A stretch of 39,253 bases of DNA from contig JAJRYT010000019.1 of NCBI GenBank assembly GCA_024275635.1, positions 1-39,253 of the forward strand, given 5' to 3'. The stretch comes from Chloroflexota bacterium (GTDB lineage: Bacteria > Chloroflexota > Anaerolineae > Promineifilales > Promineifilaceae). Positions 1 through 6,199 of this stretch are shown here, in pieces. Numbering within the stretch: position 1 is the stretch's first letter; every line of letters starts with the position of its first letter. The translations under genes were made by a program, and so were the position numbers. Under the pieces are notes generated by a model. The model searched no databases. It was given only the letters and a program-made list of their open reading frames with translations, and had not been told where the DNA came from.

Positions 1-1
1 G

Positions 2-142
2 GAGATGGTGATGCCTGGGGATAATGTGAACTTGATGGTGGAGTTGATCACCCCGGTGGCATTGGAGAAGGGCAGCAGTTTTGCTATTCGCGAAGGCGGC
101 CTGACCGTTGGCGCTGGCGCCATTACTGAGATTATAAAGTAG
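2..142 (+). CDS. tuf: Elongation factor Tu, C-terminal end (partial)
   Basis: Only the last 46 codons are in the window; the gene begins upstream. The translated end contains [20 protein letters not shown] and then [17 protein letters not shown], which is the conserved C-terminal beta-barrel (domain III) of EF-Tu, the GTPase that delivers aminoacyl-tRNA to the ribosome. The usual Arg of the FAIREGGRTVGAG motif is Leu here. It ends at TAG 140-142, followed by a strong hairpin, so it closes its transcription unit or allows limited read-through into rpmG. Confidence 0.95.
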   Translation, partial: EMVMPGDNVNLMVELITPVALEKGSSFAIREGGLTVGAGAITEIIK

Positions 143-162
143 ATTGTAGGAATTACAGAAGG

Positions 163-210
163 GCCGGCCGCAAATGGCCTTATGATTTGCGGCCGGCTAT
201 TAGGGTTTTA
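163..210 (+). terminator. Hairpin terminator after tuf
   Basis: A perfect 13-bp stem (163-175 with 185-197, arm GCCGGCCGCAAAT) encloses a 9-nt loop and is followed by a T-rich stretch (201-209). This fits an intrinsic terminator between tuf and rpmG, although the T-run is interrupted by GGG, so it may be leaky. Confidence 0.7.
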
Positions 211-212
211 AC

Positions 213-377
213 ATGGCTAAAAAGGCAGTTCGTAATCACGTTACGCTGGCCTGCACTGAGTGTAAAGAGCGGTCATATCTTACTGAAAAGAACCGGCGTA
301 ATGATCCCGCTCGGTTGGAGTTGAATAAATATTGCCCTCGTTGCCGACGGCATACGCTGCACCGGGAAACGCGCTAA
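213..377 (+). CDS. rpmG: 50S ribosomal protein L33
   Basis: This 54-residue basic protein starts [20 protein letters not shown] and ends in a [16 protein letters not shown] tail. It is the L33 component of the large subunit near the E site. Two CxxC pairs (CTEC and CPRC) form a zinc ribbon, so this is the zinc-binding (C+) form rather than the cysteine-free form. The length matches the family. It lies between tuf and tRNA-Trp/secE/nusG, the usual bacterial setting. The Shine-Dalgarno is weak (TAGGG about 10 nt before the ATG). Confidence 0.95.
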   Translation: MAKKAVRNHVTLACTECKERSYLTEKNRRNDPARLELNKYCPRCRRHTLHRETR

Positions 378-398
378 AATGTGTATGGGTGTAGTTGT

Positions 399-471
399 AG
401 GGGGTTAGCTCAATTGGCAGAGCGACGGTCTCCAAAACCGTAGGCTGCGGGTTCGATTCCTGCACCCCCTG
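399..471 (+). tRNA. trnW: tRNA-Trp (CCA anticodon)
   Basis: The 73-nt sequence folds as a full cloverleaf. The acceptor is 399-405 with 464-470 and the discriminator is G471. The D stem is GCTC/GAGC. The anticodon stem is 425-429 with 437-441, with anticodon CCA at 432-434 flanked by T431 and A435. The T arm contains GGTTCGATTCC. The 3' CCA is not encoded. Its position just before secE-nusG is common in bacteria and supports the call. Confidence 0.97.
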
Positions 472-478
472 TCAAGGT

Positions 479-513
479 CTTCGGGAGGTTGACAGCCTCC
501 CGAAGTTTTTTAT
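479..513 (+). terminator. Hairpin terminator after tRNA-Trp
   Basis: The 10-bp stem CTTCGGGAGG (479-488) / CCTCCCGAAG (496-505) is followed at once by six T residues and an AT-rich stretch. This is a canonical rho-independent terminator, so secE-nusG probably either relies on read-through or has its own promoter in 511-545. Confidence 0.85.
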
Positions 514-544
514 TATTATTGATTCCACCTGAGAATGCAAGGTG

Positions 545-550
545 GGAGGA
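545..550 (+). promoter_or_regulatory. Ribosome binding site that sets the secE start
   Basis: GGAGGA at 545-550 is the only good Shine-Dalgarno here. It lies 9 nt before GTG 560, which makes that the likely start. The earlier in-frame GTG at 542 would put the ribosome site inside the coding sequence. Confidence 0.7.
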
Positions 551-559
551 ATTAAGATT

Positions 560-820
560 GTGACAGAATCTGATAAAAGAACAGGATCGGTGAAGAAATC
601 ACCACAAGAAAAGAAACAGAATAAACAACAAAATCTACTTACACGCTATTTCCGTGAGACACGTGGGGAATTGCGGAAAGTTACCTGGCCGTCTCGTGAA
701 GAGTCCTGGCGGCTCACCTTGATTGTTTTAGGTGTTACATTGGCGATGTCAGCCTTTTTGTGGGTGTTTGACACGATATTTTCAAATTCGATTCGGTTTT
801 TGTTGGAACAGCTTATTTAA
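560..820 (+). CDS. secE: Preprotein translocase subunit SecE
   Basis: This 86-residue protein is the small essential subunit that clamps SecY in the SecYEG channel. A charged Lys/Gln-rich N-terminus (about residues 1-35) precedes the conserved amphipathic segment RGELRKVTWPSREE. A single C-terminal membrane helix follows (LIVLGVTLAMSAFLWVFDTI, about residues 52-72). This is the short, one-helix form of SecE. The start is taken as GTG 560 because of the GGAGGA at 545-550. It is followed 29 bp later by nusG, the classical secE-nusG pair. Confidence 0.95.
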   Translation: MTESDKRTGSVKKSPQEKKQNKQQNLLTRYFRETRGELRKVTWPSREESWRLTLIVLGVTLAMSAFLWVFDTIFSNSIRFLLEQLI

Positions 821-849
821 TCCGCAGCGGAACGTAAACGAGAATTGAC

Positions 850-1467
850 ATGAATGATGAATTGGAAGGTAAAGACCTGCTTCCAGAGGAAAGTGAGCAG
901 CCTTCAGGTGAACAACTTGAAGGGGATACTTTCATCCCCGATGACGGCCGTGCCTGGTATGTAGTTCATTGTTACTCAGGGTACGAAAACAAAGTGCGCC
1001 ATAGCATTGAACAACGTATCGAAACGATGGGAATGCAAGATAAAATCTTTGATGTGGTCGTGCCAACTGAAGAAGAAATCGAGATCAAGGACGGCAAACG
1101 ACGCACCGTTGAGCGGCGGGTTTTCCCTGGTTACATTTTAGTTCAGCTCGTGATGAGCGAAGATTCCTGGTACGTCGTCCGCAATACGCCCGGCGTCACT
1201 GGCTTTGTGGGCATGGGCAATGAGCCAACGCCGCTGCGCCCCGAAGAAGTCGCCAAAATCATGAACCGGATGGAGGCGGAAGCCCCCAAAGTTAAGTTCG
1301 ACTTTCAAGTTGGCGAGAAAGTACGCATTGGCACTGGCCCCTTCGCTGATTTTATTGGCTCAGTATCCGACATTGACGCTGAACGGGCAAAAGTGCGGGT
1401 AATGGTTTCTTTCTTTGGTCGAGAAACACCGGTGGAATTAGATTTCTTACACGTAGAAAAAGTTTAA
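850..1467 (+). CDS. nusG: Transcription termination/antitermination factor NusG
   Basis: This 205-residue elongation factor binds RNA polymerase through its NGN domain and links it to Rho or the ribosome through the KOW domain. After a roughly 34-residue acidic N-terminal extension, the NGN domain begins at WYVVHCYSGYENKV and contains RRVFPGYILVQL and VVRNTPGVTGFVG. The C-terminal KOW domain has GEKVRIGTGPFADFIGSV and ends PVELDFLHVEKV. The acidic extension is longer than in most bacterial NusG proteins, but the core is complete. One ACGGCCGT octamer lies at 944-951, the only one between the window start and 4053. Confidence 0.96.
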   Translation: MNDELEGKDLLPEESEQPSGEQLEGDTFIPDDGRAWYVVHCYSGYENKVRHSIEQRIETMGMQDKIFDVVVPTEEEIEIKDGKRRTVERRVFPGYILVQLVMSEDSWYVVRNTPGVTGFVGMGNEPTPLRPEEVAKIMNRMEAEAPKVKFDFQVGEKVRIGTGPFADFIGSVSDIDAERAKVRVMVSFFGRETPVELDFLHVEKV

Positions 1468-1472
1468 TAAAT

Positions 1473-1510
1473 GGCTAAGGGCTGAGGTTTTTCAGCCCCC
1501 CTTTTTAGCC
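1473..1510 (+). terminator. Hairpin terminator after nusG
   Basis: The inner stem GGGCTGA (1479-1485) / TCAGCCC (1492-1498) is followed by CCC and TTTTT (1502-1506). An outer pairing GGCTAA (1473-1478) with TTAGCC (1505-1510) can extend it and would compete with the T-tract. This looks like a terminator between secE-nusG and rplK-rplA, possibly tunable. Confidence 0.7.
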
Positions 1511-1568
1511 TTCACACTTTGATTTAGGAGGAGCTTGTTATAAGCGTTTGCACTCCACGGAGAGAAAA

Positions 1569-1994
1569 ATGGCAAAAAAAGTAAAAGCAGTTGTAAAAAT
1601 TCAAATTCAGGGCGGTAAAGCCAATCCGGCGCCCCCAGTTGGTACGGCGCTTGGGCCACACGGCATTAACTTAATGCAGTTCTGCAAAGAATATAATGCC
1701 AAAACCTCCAGCCAGGTAGGCCAGGTCGTACCGGTTGAGGTCACTGTTTTTCAGGATGGCAGCTTTTCATTTATTCTGAAAACGCCGCCAGCAGCTGATT
1801 TGTTGAAAAAAGCAGCGAATATCAAGGGTGGGTCTTCTGAACCGAACCGCGATAAAGTTGGATCAGTGACACAAGTCCAGTTGCGCGAAATCGCAGAAAT
1901 TAAGATGAAAGATTTGAATGCCCATGATATTGAGAACGCGGTAAAAATTATTGCCGGCACTGCCCGCAGCATGGGGATTACTGTAGCTGACTAA
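1569..1994 (+). CDS. rplK: 50S ribosomal protein L11
   Basis: This 141-residue protein forms the GTPase-associated centre with 23S rRNA and the L10/L12 stalk. It begins [20 protein letters not shown] and carries the family signature [20 protein letters not shown]. The C-terminal rRNA-binding domain includes [20 protein letters not shown] and ends [11 protein letters not shown] chose ATG 1569 because it gives the family N-terminus and GGAGAG lies just upstream (1559-1564). An in-frame TTG at 1548 would add seven unconserved residues. It is followed by rplA after 63 bp, in the usual L11-L1 pair. Confidence 0.97.
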   Translation: MAKKVKAVVKIQIQGGKANPAPPVGTALGPHGINLMQFCKEYNAKTSSQVGQVVPVEVTVFQDGSFSFILKTPPAADLLKKAANIKGGSSEPNRDKVGSVTQVQLREIAEIKMKDLNAHDIENAVKIIAGTARSMGITVAD

Positions 1995-2057
1995 AAATAT
2001 CTGAATGAGTGGGAGAATGGTCGTTTTGTCCGTTCGTTTGTACCACAAGGAGACATA

Positions 2058-2759
2058 ATGCCAAAAAGAGGACGTAAATACGAAGAAGCCGCCGCCAAAG
2101 TTGACCGTAACAAGCTTTACAGCCGGGCCGAAGCGGTCAAACTCATCAAAGAAACAGCTTATACTAAATTTGATCCGACGGTGGAGGTCCATTTCCGTTT
2201 GGGTGTGGATCCGCGCCATGCTGACCAACAGGTTCGTGACGTTGTCAATTTGCCGCATGGGTTGGGTAAGACGGTGTGTGTGCTGGTCTTCGCTGAAGGC
2301 GAGGATGCTACTTTGGCGAAGGAAGCAGGCGCCGACATTATCGCCGACGATGAGATTATTAAACAAATCCAGGGCGGCTGGACGGAATTTGATGTAGCGA
2401 TTGCTGTCCCTTCGATGATGGGCAAGGTTGGTCGTTTGGGACGTATTCTTGGTCCGCGTGGATTGATGCCTAATCCACGAGCCGGTACGGTGGCGCCCGG
2501 AAGTGATTTGCCCCGTTTGATTGGAGAGGCTAAGGCTGGCCGTGTGGAATTCCGTATCGATCGTACTTCAAATATTCATGCACCGCTTGGCAAGGCAAGT
2601 TTTTCTGAAGAGCAGTTATTGGAAAATCTGCAGACTATCATTGATGCCATTAAGCGCGCCCGGCCGGCATCTACTAAAGGCACGTATGTACGGCGTTTGG
2701 TGGTGGCTAATACAATGGGGCCTGGAATTCGACTTGATCCATCTGAGGCTATGTCGTAA
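2058..2759 (+). CDS. rplA: 50S ribosomal protein L1
   Basis: This 233-residue protein forms the mobile L1 stalk and in many bacteria represses its own operon. It begins [20 protein letters not shown]. It has the conserved segments [39 protein letters not shown] and [14 protein letters not shown]. Its length matches the family. AAGGAG precedes the ATG by 6 nt. It closes the L11-L1 pair; the next 322 bp form the leader of rplJL. Confidence 0.97.
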   Translation: MPKRGRKYEEAAAKVDRNKLYSRAEAVKLIKETAYTKFDPTVEVHFRLGVDPRHADQQVRDVVNLPHGLGKTVCVLVFAEGEDATLAKEAGADIIADDEIIKQIQGGWTEFDVAIAVPSMMGKVGRLGRILGPRGLMPNPRAGTVAPGSDLPRLIGEAKAGRVEFRIDRTSNIHAPLGKASFSEEQLLENLQTIIDAIKRARPASTKGTYVRRLVVANTMGPGIRLDPSEAMS

Positions 2760-2820
2760 AATTGCACCTGGTCGCAAATGTGGCTTGATGTCTATTTTTT
2801 TAACAACTAATTAATTTCTC

Positions 2821-2895
2821 TGCCTAAGACAGTTGGTGTTCGTTTAGGATATCTTATCTTAAACTGGCTTAAACAGTGCCAACCGAGGTGGGGGT
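2821..2895 (+). promoter_or_regulatory. L10-type ribosomal protein leader
   Basis: The non-coding stretch before rplJ has the hallmark pair AAGACAGTTGGTG (2827-2838) and CCAACCGAGGTGGG (2879-2892). GTTGG 2832-2836 pairs with CCAAC 2879-2883, around an internal AT-rich segment with TTTAGG and CTTAAA pieces. This fits the L10 leader family, in which the L10-(L12)n complex binds its own mRNA and represses rplJL. The family assignment comes from remembered consensus; an Rfam covariance search was not possible here. Confidence 0.75.
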
Positions 2896-2965
2896 TCGTC
2901 GGAAGATTTTAATTTTGAGCAGATGGTTTGCTGCTGAAAATTGGGTCTGTTTGTTTGAATCTATG

Positions 2966-2999
2966 AATCCTCATGCCGGTTGGTGTGGGGATTTTTTAT
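2966..2999 (+). terminator. Attenuator terminator in the rplJL leader
   Basis: AATCCTCATGCC (2966-2977) pairs with GGTGTGGGGATT (2982-2993) around a GGTT tetraloop, including four G-T wobbles, and runs into TTTT. It sits 70 nt after the L10 leader and 82 nt before rplJ. It can therefore stop transcription early if not prevented, which would couple L10 level to rplJL mRNA level. Confidence 0.75.
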
Positions 3000-3081
3000 T
3001 GTTGGAAGCAACTGTTGGTTCTGGCTTGAAAATGACAGAATACGATTTTGATAAGTGATCACGACAAGGAGGTGACACGCT

Positions 3082-3618
3082 GTGGCTATTACGAAAGCAC
3101 GAAAAGAAGAACTGGTAGCCCATTATCTGGAACTCATTAATCAGAGTAATGCGATCTTCATGACCGAATATTCTGGGATGAGTGTGAAAAAGGTGGAAGC
3201 TCTGCGACGCACAGTGCGCGAGGCGGATGGTAGTTTTCATGTTACTAAAAAAACGTTACTGAAGCTCGCACTGGAGCAGTCCGGTAAGCCCATTCCAGTT
3301 GACTTGATGGAAGGTCAATTGGCGGCCGGTTTTGCAATGGAGGAAGTCCCGACATTGGCAAAAGCGCTTGTCAAGTTTGCTAAAGCTGAGGAAGCTTTGA
3401 CATTGAAGGGCGGTATTTTTAATGATGAGATTTTATCGCTGGACCAGGTGAAGGCGTTGGCAGATTTGCCGTCGCTGCCGGAACTGCGCGCCCAGCTTCT
3501 TGGCTTAATCAATGCCCCGGCACAGAATATTGTTTCTGTGGTGAGTAATGGGATCAGGCAAGTTGTAAATGTTATTGACGCATACGCTAAGAGTGAAGAA
3601 GCTGCTGAAGCGGCATGA
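3082..3618 (+). CDS. rplJ: 50S ribosomal protein L10
   Basis: This 178-residue stalk base protein anchors L7/L12 dimers to 23S rRNA. The N-terminal RNA-binding domain shows AITKARKEELVAHYLELINQ, EYSGMSVKKVEALRRTVREA and FHVTKKTLLKLALEQSG. The C-terminal helix that binds L12 dimers is the segment after LLGLINAPAQNIVSV (about residues 135-175). The start is GTG 3082, 11 nt after AGGAGGTGA, a strong Shine-Dalgarno. Regulation is likely through the L10-type leader and attenuator upstream. Confidence 0.97.
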   Translation: MAITKARKEELVAHYLELINQSNAIFMTEYSGMSVKKVEALRRTVREADGSFHVTKKTLLKLALEQSGKPIPVDLMEGQLAAGFAMEEVPTLAKALVKFAKAEEALTLKGGIFNDEILSLDQVKALADLPSLPELRAQLLGLINAPAQNIVSVVSNGIRQVVNVIDAYAKSEEAAEAA

Positions 3619-3671
3619 ATTGCGGCGTATATTTTTTGAATTGACACTTAAAGTTTTGGAGGATTGTTGAA

Positions 3672-4049
3672 ATGGCTGATTTAGAAAAGCTGGTTGAAGA
3701 TTTGAGTGGCTTGAATTTGATGGAAGCTGCGGAATTGACGAAAATGTTGGAAGAGAAGTGGGGCGTAAGCGCTGCGGCTCCGATGGCGATGGGTATGATG
3801 CCTATGGGCGCTGGCGCGGCTGCGGAAGAGGTTGTGGAACAGACGGAATTTGATGTTGTCTTGAAGGAAATTGGCCCCAAGAAGATTAATGTCATTAAGG
3901 AAGTCCGTGCGCTGACCGGTTTGGGCTTGAAAGAAGCGAAGGCCGTTGTTGATGGTCTGGGCACGATCATGGAAGCCGTTGGCAAAGAAGCCGCTGAAGA
4001 GGCGAAGGCGAAGCTTGAAGACGCCGGCGCTGTTATTGAAGTTAAGTAA
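3672..4049 (+). CDS. rplL: 50S ribosomal protein L7/L12
   Basis: This 125-residue acidic stalk protein recruits translational GTPases. The N-terminal dimerisation domain is [21 protein letters not shown] Met/Ala/Gly-rich hinge follows (about residues 35-58). The globular domain has [38 protein letters not shown] and [18 protein letters not shown]. The methionine-rich hinge is slightly unusual. TGGAGG lies 12 nt before the ATG. A terminator follows, and rpoBC is not next as it is in many bacteria. Confidence 0.97.
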   Translation: MADLEKLVEDLSGLNLMEAAELTKMLEEKWGVSAAAPMAMGMMPMGAGAAAEEVVEQTEFDVVLKEIGPKKINVIKEVRALTGLGLKEAKAVVDGLGTIMEAVGKEAAEEAKAKLEDAGAVIEVK

Positions 4050-4095
4050 TTAACGGCCGTTTACCCGGCTATGTCGTGAGCAGTATAGTTGCTGC

Positions 4096-4131
4096 GAAAA
4101 GGGCCAATCCTGTCCAGGGTTGGCCTTTTTC
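4096..4131 (+). terminator. Terminator after rplL
   Basis: GAAAAG plus GGCCAATCC (4102-4110) pairs with GGGTTGGCC (4117-4125) plus CTTTTTC. The stem is about 15 bp with a short loop and a run of five T. This is a clear intrinsic terminator that ends the ribosomal protein unit. Confidence 0.88.
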
Positions 4132-4147
4132 GTAACATGGGTTTTTG

Positions 4148-4819
4148 ATGACAATGTTGATTTTGGGATCGCAATCGCCGCGAAGGCGCGAATTGATGGG
4201 CTTGTTAGGAGTGGCCTATGAAGTAATGTCGGCTGCTGTGGACGAACGCCAGGTAACACACCCAAACCCGGCCGTAAATGTCGTGAAAACGGCGCAGTTG
4301 AAAGCGTTGACAATTGCCGCACAACTGCAGGGCCAGCCTGATAATGCCCACAAGGTGATTATAACCGCTGATACGACAGTCGCGTTAGATGGGCAAATGT
4401 TAGGCAAGCCATCTGATGCGGCTGATGCGCGGCAGATGTTGCAGAGTCTGCGTAATCGCCGTCACGAGGTGCATACAGGCGTGGTGCTGCTGGCGTTGGC
4501 AACGGGGCAAGAGGTTTGTGGGGTGAATACGGCCGTTGTCACCATGCGTAATTATACTGATGCCGAGATAGAGGCTTATATCGCCAGCGGCGATCCATTG
4601 GATAAAGCTGGCGCATATGCGATTCAGCACCCGGTTTTCCGACCTGTTGCCCAGTTGAATGGTTGTTTTACCGGCGTGATGGGGTTGTCGGTCTGTCACT
4701 TATTGCAGCTTTTGCCACAGTTGGGTGTGTCTGGGCCAGCGGAGTTAACGGCCGTTCGCCACGCCCACCAACAGTACCCCTGCCCCCTTTATGACAAGAT
4801 CGTGGGGAAACGGCCGTAA
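4148..4819 (+). CDS. maf: Maf-like nucleoside triphosphate pyrophosphatase
   Basis: Maf-family enzymes hydrolyse non-canonical or modified NTPs to NMP and pyrophosphate and can affect septum formation. The 223-residue protein shows the family N-terminus LILGSQSPRRRELM, the central motif ITADTTVALDGQMLGKPSDA, HEVHTGVVLL and SGDPLDKAGAYAIQ. The C-terminus is about 20-30 residues longer than usual and ends GKRP inside an ACGGCCGT octamer (4810-4817). The start is uncertain: ATG 4148 and ATG 4154 are both possible, neither has a clear Shine-Dalgarno, and the rplL terminator ends only 17 bp upstream. Confidence 0.9.
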   Translation: MTMLILGSQSPRRRELMGLLGVAYEVMSAAVDERQVTHPNPAVNVVKTAQLKALTIAAQLQGQPDNAHKVIITADTTVALDGQMLGKPSDAADARQMLQSLRNRRHEVHTGVVLLALATGQEVCGVNTAVVTMRNYTDAEIEAYIASGDPLDKAGAYAIQHPVFRPVAQLNGCFTGVMGLSVCHLLQLLPQLGVSGPAELTAVRHAHQQYPCPLYDKIVGKRP

Positions 4820-4913
4820 TCTAACGTCACACTCGTTCTTTCTTCCAAATCATGTTAAAATGATTAACATAAGAGCATCCTCTTAACTGCCTGGAATTGA
4901 AGAAGGGACAAGA

Positions 4914-5639
4914 ATGAACGAAAAACTACAACAGGCCATTGCCTCCGCCCGAAACGGGCAATCTACAGAAGCGCAATTATTGTTGACGCAAATTCTTCAA
5001 GATGACCCCAACGAGATCCAAGCCTGGTTCCTACTCAGTAACTTAGTGGAATCAGAACAGAAAAAAGCTGCCTATCTAAGTAAAGTTCTGGCATTGAACC
5101 CCAACCATGAAATGGCTAAACAAATGTTAGCCCGCCTGCAAAAAAGAGAGAAAGGCGCTGCTGATGAGGTTGCGGTAATGGAACGGGAAACGGCCGTCCC
5201 CCCAGAACCGCCTCGCTTTCGGCAAACGGAATCAGAACCCCAACTTTCCCCGGCAACCCCACCAGAATCGTCCGAAGATGCCGTCCGGACAGAAGATGAT
5301 AAAACACCGGCGTGGTTAGCCACAGATGAACTACAATGGGGACAACCCGATTTCGTTCAAGCCAGCAATGAACCCCAACAACTGCCTGAAGTCCCTGATT
5401 GGTTGCTAGACCAAGAAAGTAATTTAGCAGAAGAAGAAACGACAGTCGCTCCCTCCCCATCACCCTCCACTCAGCAGCCAGAAATCAAGCCAGTCAAAGC
5501 CTCCTCAAAACCACCAGCAACCACAGACGAAGACCGGCGAAAACAGCAAGCCGCATTAACGCGCATTTTATATGTGCTAGTTACAGCAGCCACCATCCTC
5601 CTCTTGATAATGCTGTATCTCATTGGGACAGCATTGTAA
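4914..5639 (+). CDS. TPR protein with C-terminal membrane anchor
   Basis: This 241-residue protein is of unknown specific function. Residues 1-80 form about two tetratricopeptide repeats (GQSTEAQLLLTQILQDDPNE, then LSNLVESEQKKAAYLSKVLA with the typical ALNPNHEMA turn). Residues 85-205 are a Pro/Glu/Ser/Thr-rich, low-complexity and probably disordered linker. Residues about 214-238 are a hydrophobic helix (ILYVLVTAATILLLIMLYLI). The protein is therefore probably tail-anchored, with the TPRs in the cytoplasm. AAGGGA precedes the ATG. A TAAAAT box at 4856-4861 could be a -10 element without a good -35. It is followed by 560 bp without a gene. Confidence 0.8.
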   Translation: MNEKLQQAIASARNGQSTEAQLLLTQILQDDPNEIQAWFLLSNLVESEQKKAAYLSKVLALNPNHEMAKQMLARLQKREKGAADEVAVMERETAVPPEPPRFRQTESEPQLSPATPPESSEDAVRTEDDKTPAWLATDELQWGQPDFVQASNEPQQLPEVPDWLLDQESNLAEEETTVAPSPSPSTQQPEIKPVKASSKPPATTDEDRRKQQAALTRILYVLVTAATILLLIMLYLIGTAL

Positions 5640-5675
5640 CAAAATAAACCACAGCCCCATCTCCAACTAAGGCAT

Positions 5676-5730
5676 CCTCCCAGAGGTTCACAAATAGTTA
5701 GCCCGTTTCGTCAGGCTAACCTCCAGGAGG
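5676..5730. repeat. Dispersed palindrome with a nested hairpin (copy 1)
   Basis: The outer arms CCTCCCAGAGGTT (5676-5688) and AACCTCCAGGAGG (5718-5730) match the palindrome at 39060-39088 (right arm identical, left arm one change). Here the 3-nt loop is replaced by 29 nt containing a second perfect hairpin, GTTAGCC (5697-5703) / GGCTAAC (5714-5720). There is also a competing pairing of CTAAC 5716-5720 with GTTAG 5731-5735. No T-run follows, so it is not a standard terminator. Confidence 0.6.
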
Positions 5731-5806
5731 GTTAGTAGCTACAGTTTTTCGTAAGTTTTCTGTAAGCTCACTTGTAAGCACAAATACATAAAATTCTGTC
5801 ATGCCT

Positions 5807-5835
5807 TTGCGTAGTACTATAGGACTGCATAGAAT
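5807..5835 (+). promoter_or_regulatory. Candidate sigma-70 promoter for the protease gene
   Basis: TTGCGT (5807-5812) and TAGAAT (5830-5835) are separated by 17 bp. If used, it gives a leader of about 355 nt before the protease start. This is a motif match only. Confidence 0.4.
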
Positions 5836-5984
5836 GTATTATGGAACAGAAAACGTAAAACACTTTCATCCGTTATTCTGTCCGCGGGCGGCGACTTCAC
5901 CAAAGCCATGATAGTTAGATATCACAACGAATAAATGCAGCGTAGTCCACTTATGCACACATACTCCCCAATCTGCTTTATCCT

Positions 5985-6131
5985 CATTGATCAGAGCAAG
6001 ATCAATGTTTATTCCCATTTGCTCACATTATCCAAAGACTTCAGGCTGGGAGCCGTCTTTAGGAAAGGAGGAGACCCCCAAATAGCCATAAATTCATTTC
6101 CCTCGAACCTCATTTGCTAAAGGTGCAAATG
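5985..6131 (+). other. Structured leader region of the protease gene
   Basis: The 560-bp gap 5640-6199 has no convincing gene. This part holds a perfect 8-bp hairpin CATTGATC (5985-5992) / GATCAATG (6000-6007). It also holds a perfect 7-bp hairpin CATTTGC (6111-6117) / GCAAATG (6125-6131). CATTTGC also occurs at 6016-6022, so GCAAATG could choose between two partners. A purine-rich stretch with GGAGCC and GGAGGAGACCCCC lies between. I could not match it to a known riboswitch. Confidence 0.45.
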
Positions 6132-6199
6132 ATACAAATCTCCGTTTAAGGTTTGTAATTTAGGTATACGCTAAGATATTATGTAGGAGGAAACTATTC

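Noticed and set aside
1863-2366. A 167-codon antisense frame across rplK and rplA
   Set aside because: It spans two certain ribosomal protein genes and their gap; chance frame.
2876-3058. A 60-codon frame in the rplJ leader
   Set aside because: It overlaps the L10-type leader and the attenuator hairpin, which explain the region better.
6040-6110. Possible known riboswitch in the purine-rich leader part
   Set aside because: Compared from memory with c-di-GMP, c-di-AMP, SAM and TPP types; none of the conserved cores fits.
5935-6120. A 61-codon open frame in the protease leader
   Set aside because: No Shine-Dalgarno, no recognisable domain, and it lies across hairpins in a non-coding leader.
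6153-6182. TTGTAA/TATTAT as the protease promoter
   Set aside because: The start of transcription would fall within or after the ribosome site at 6185-6190.
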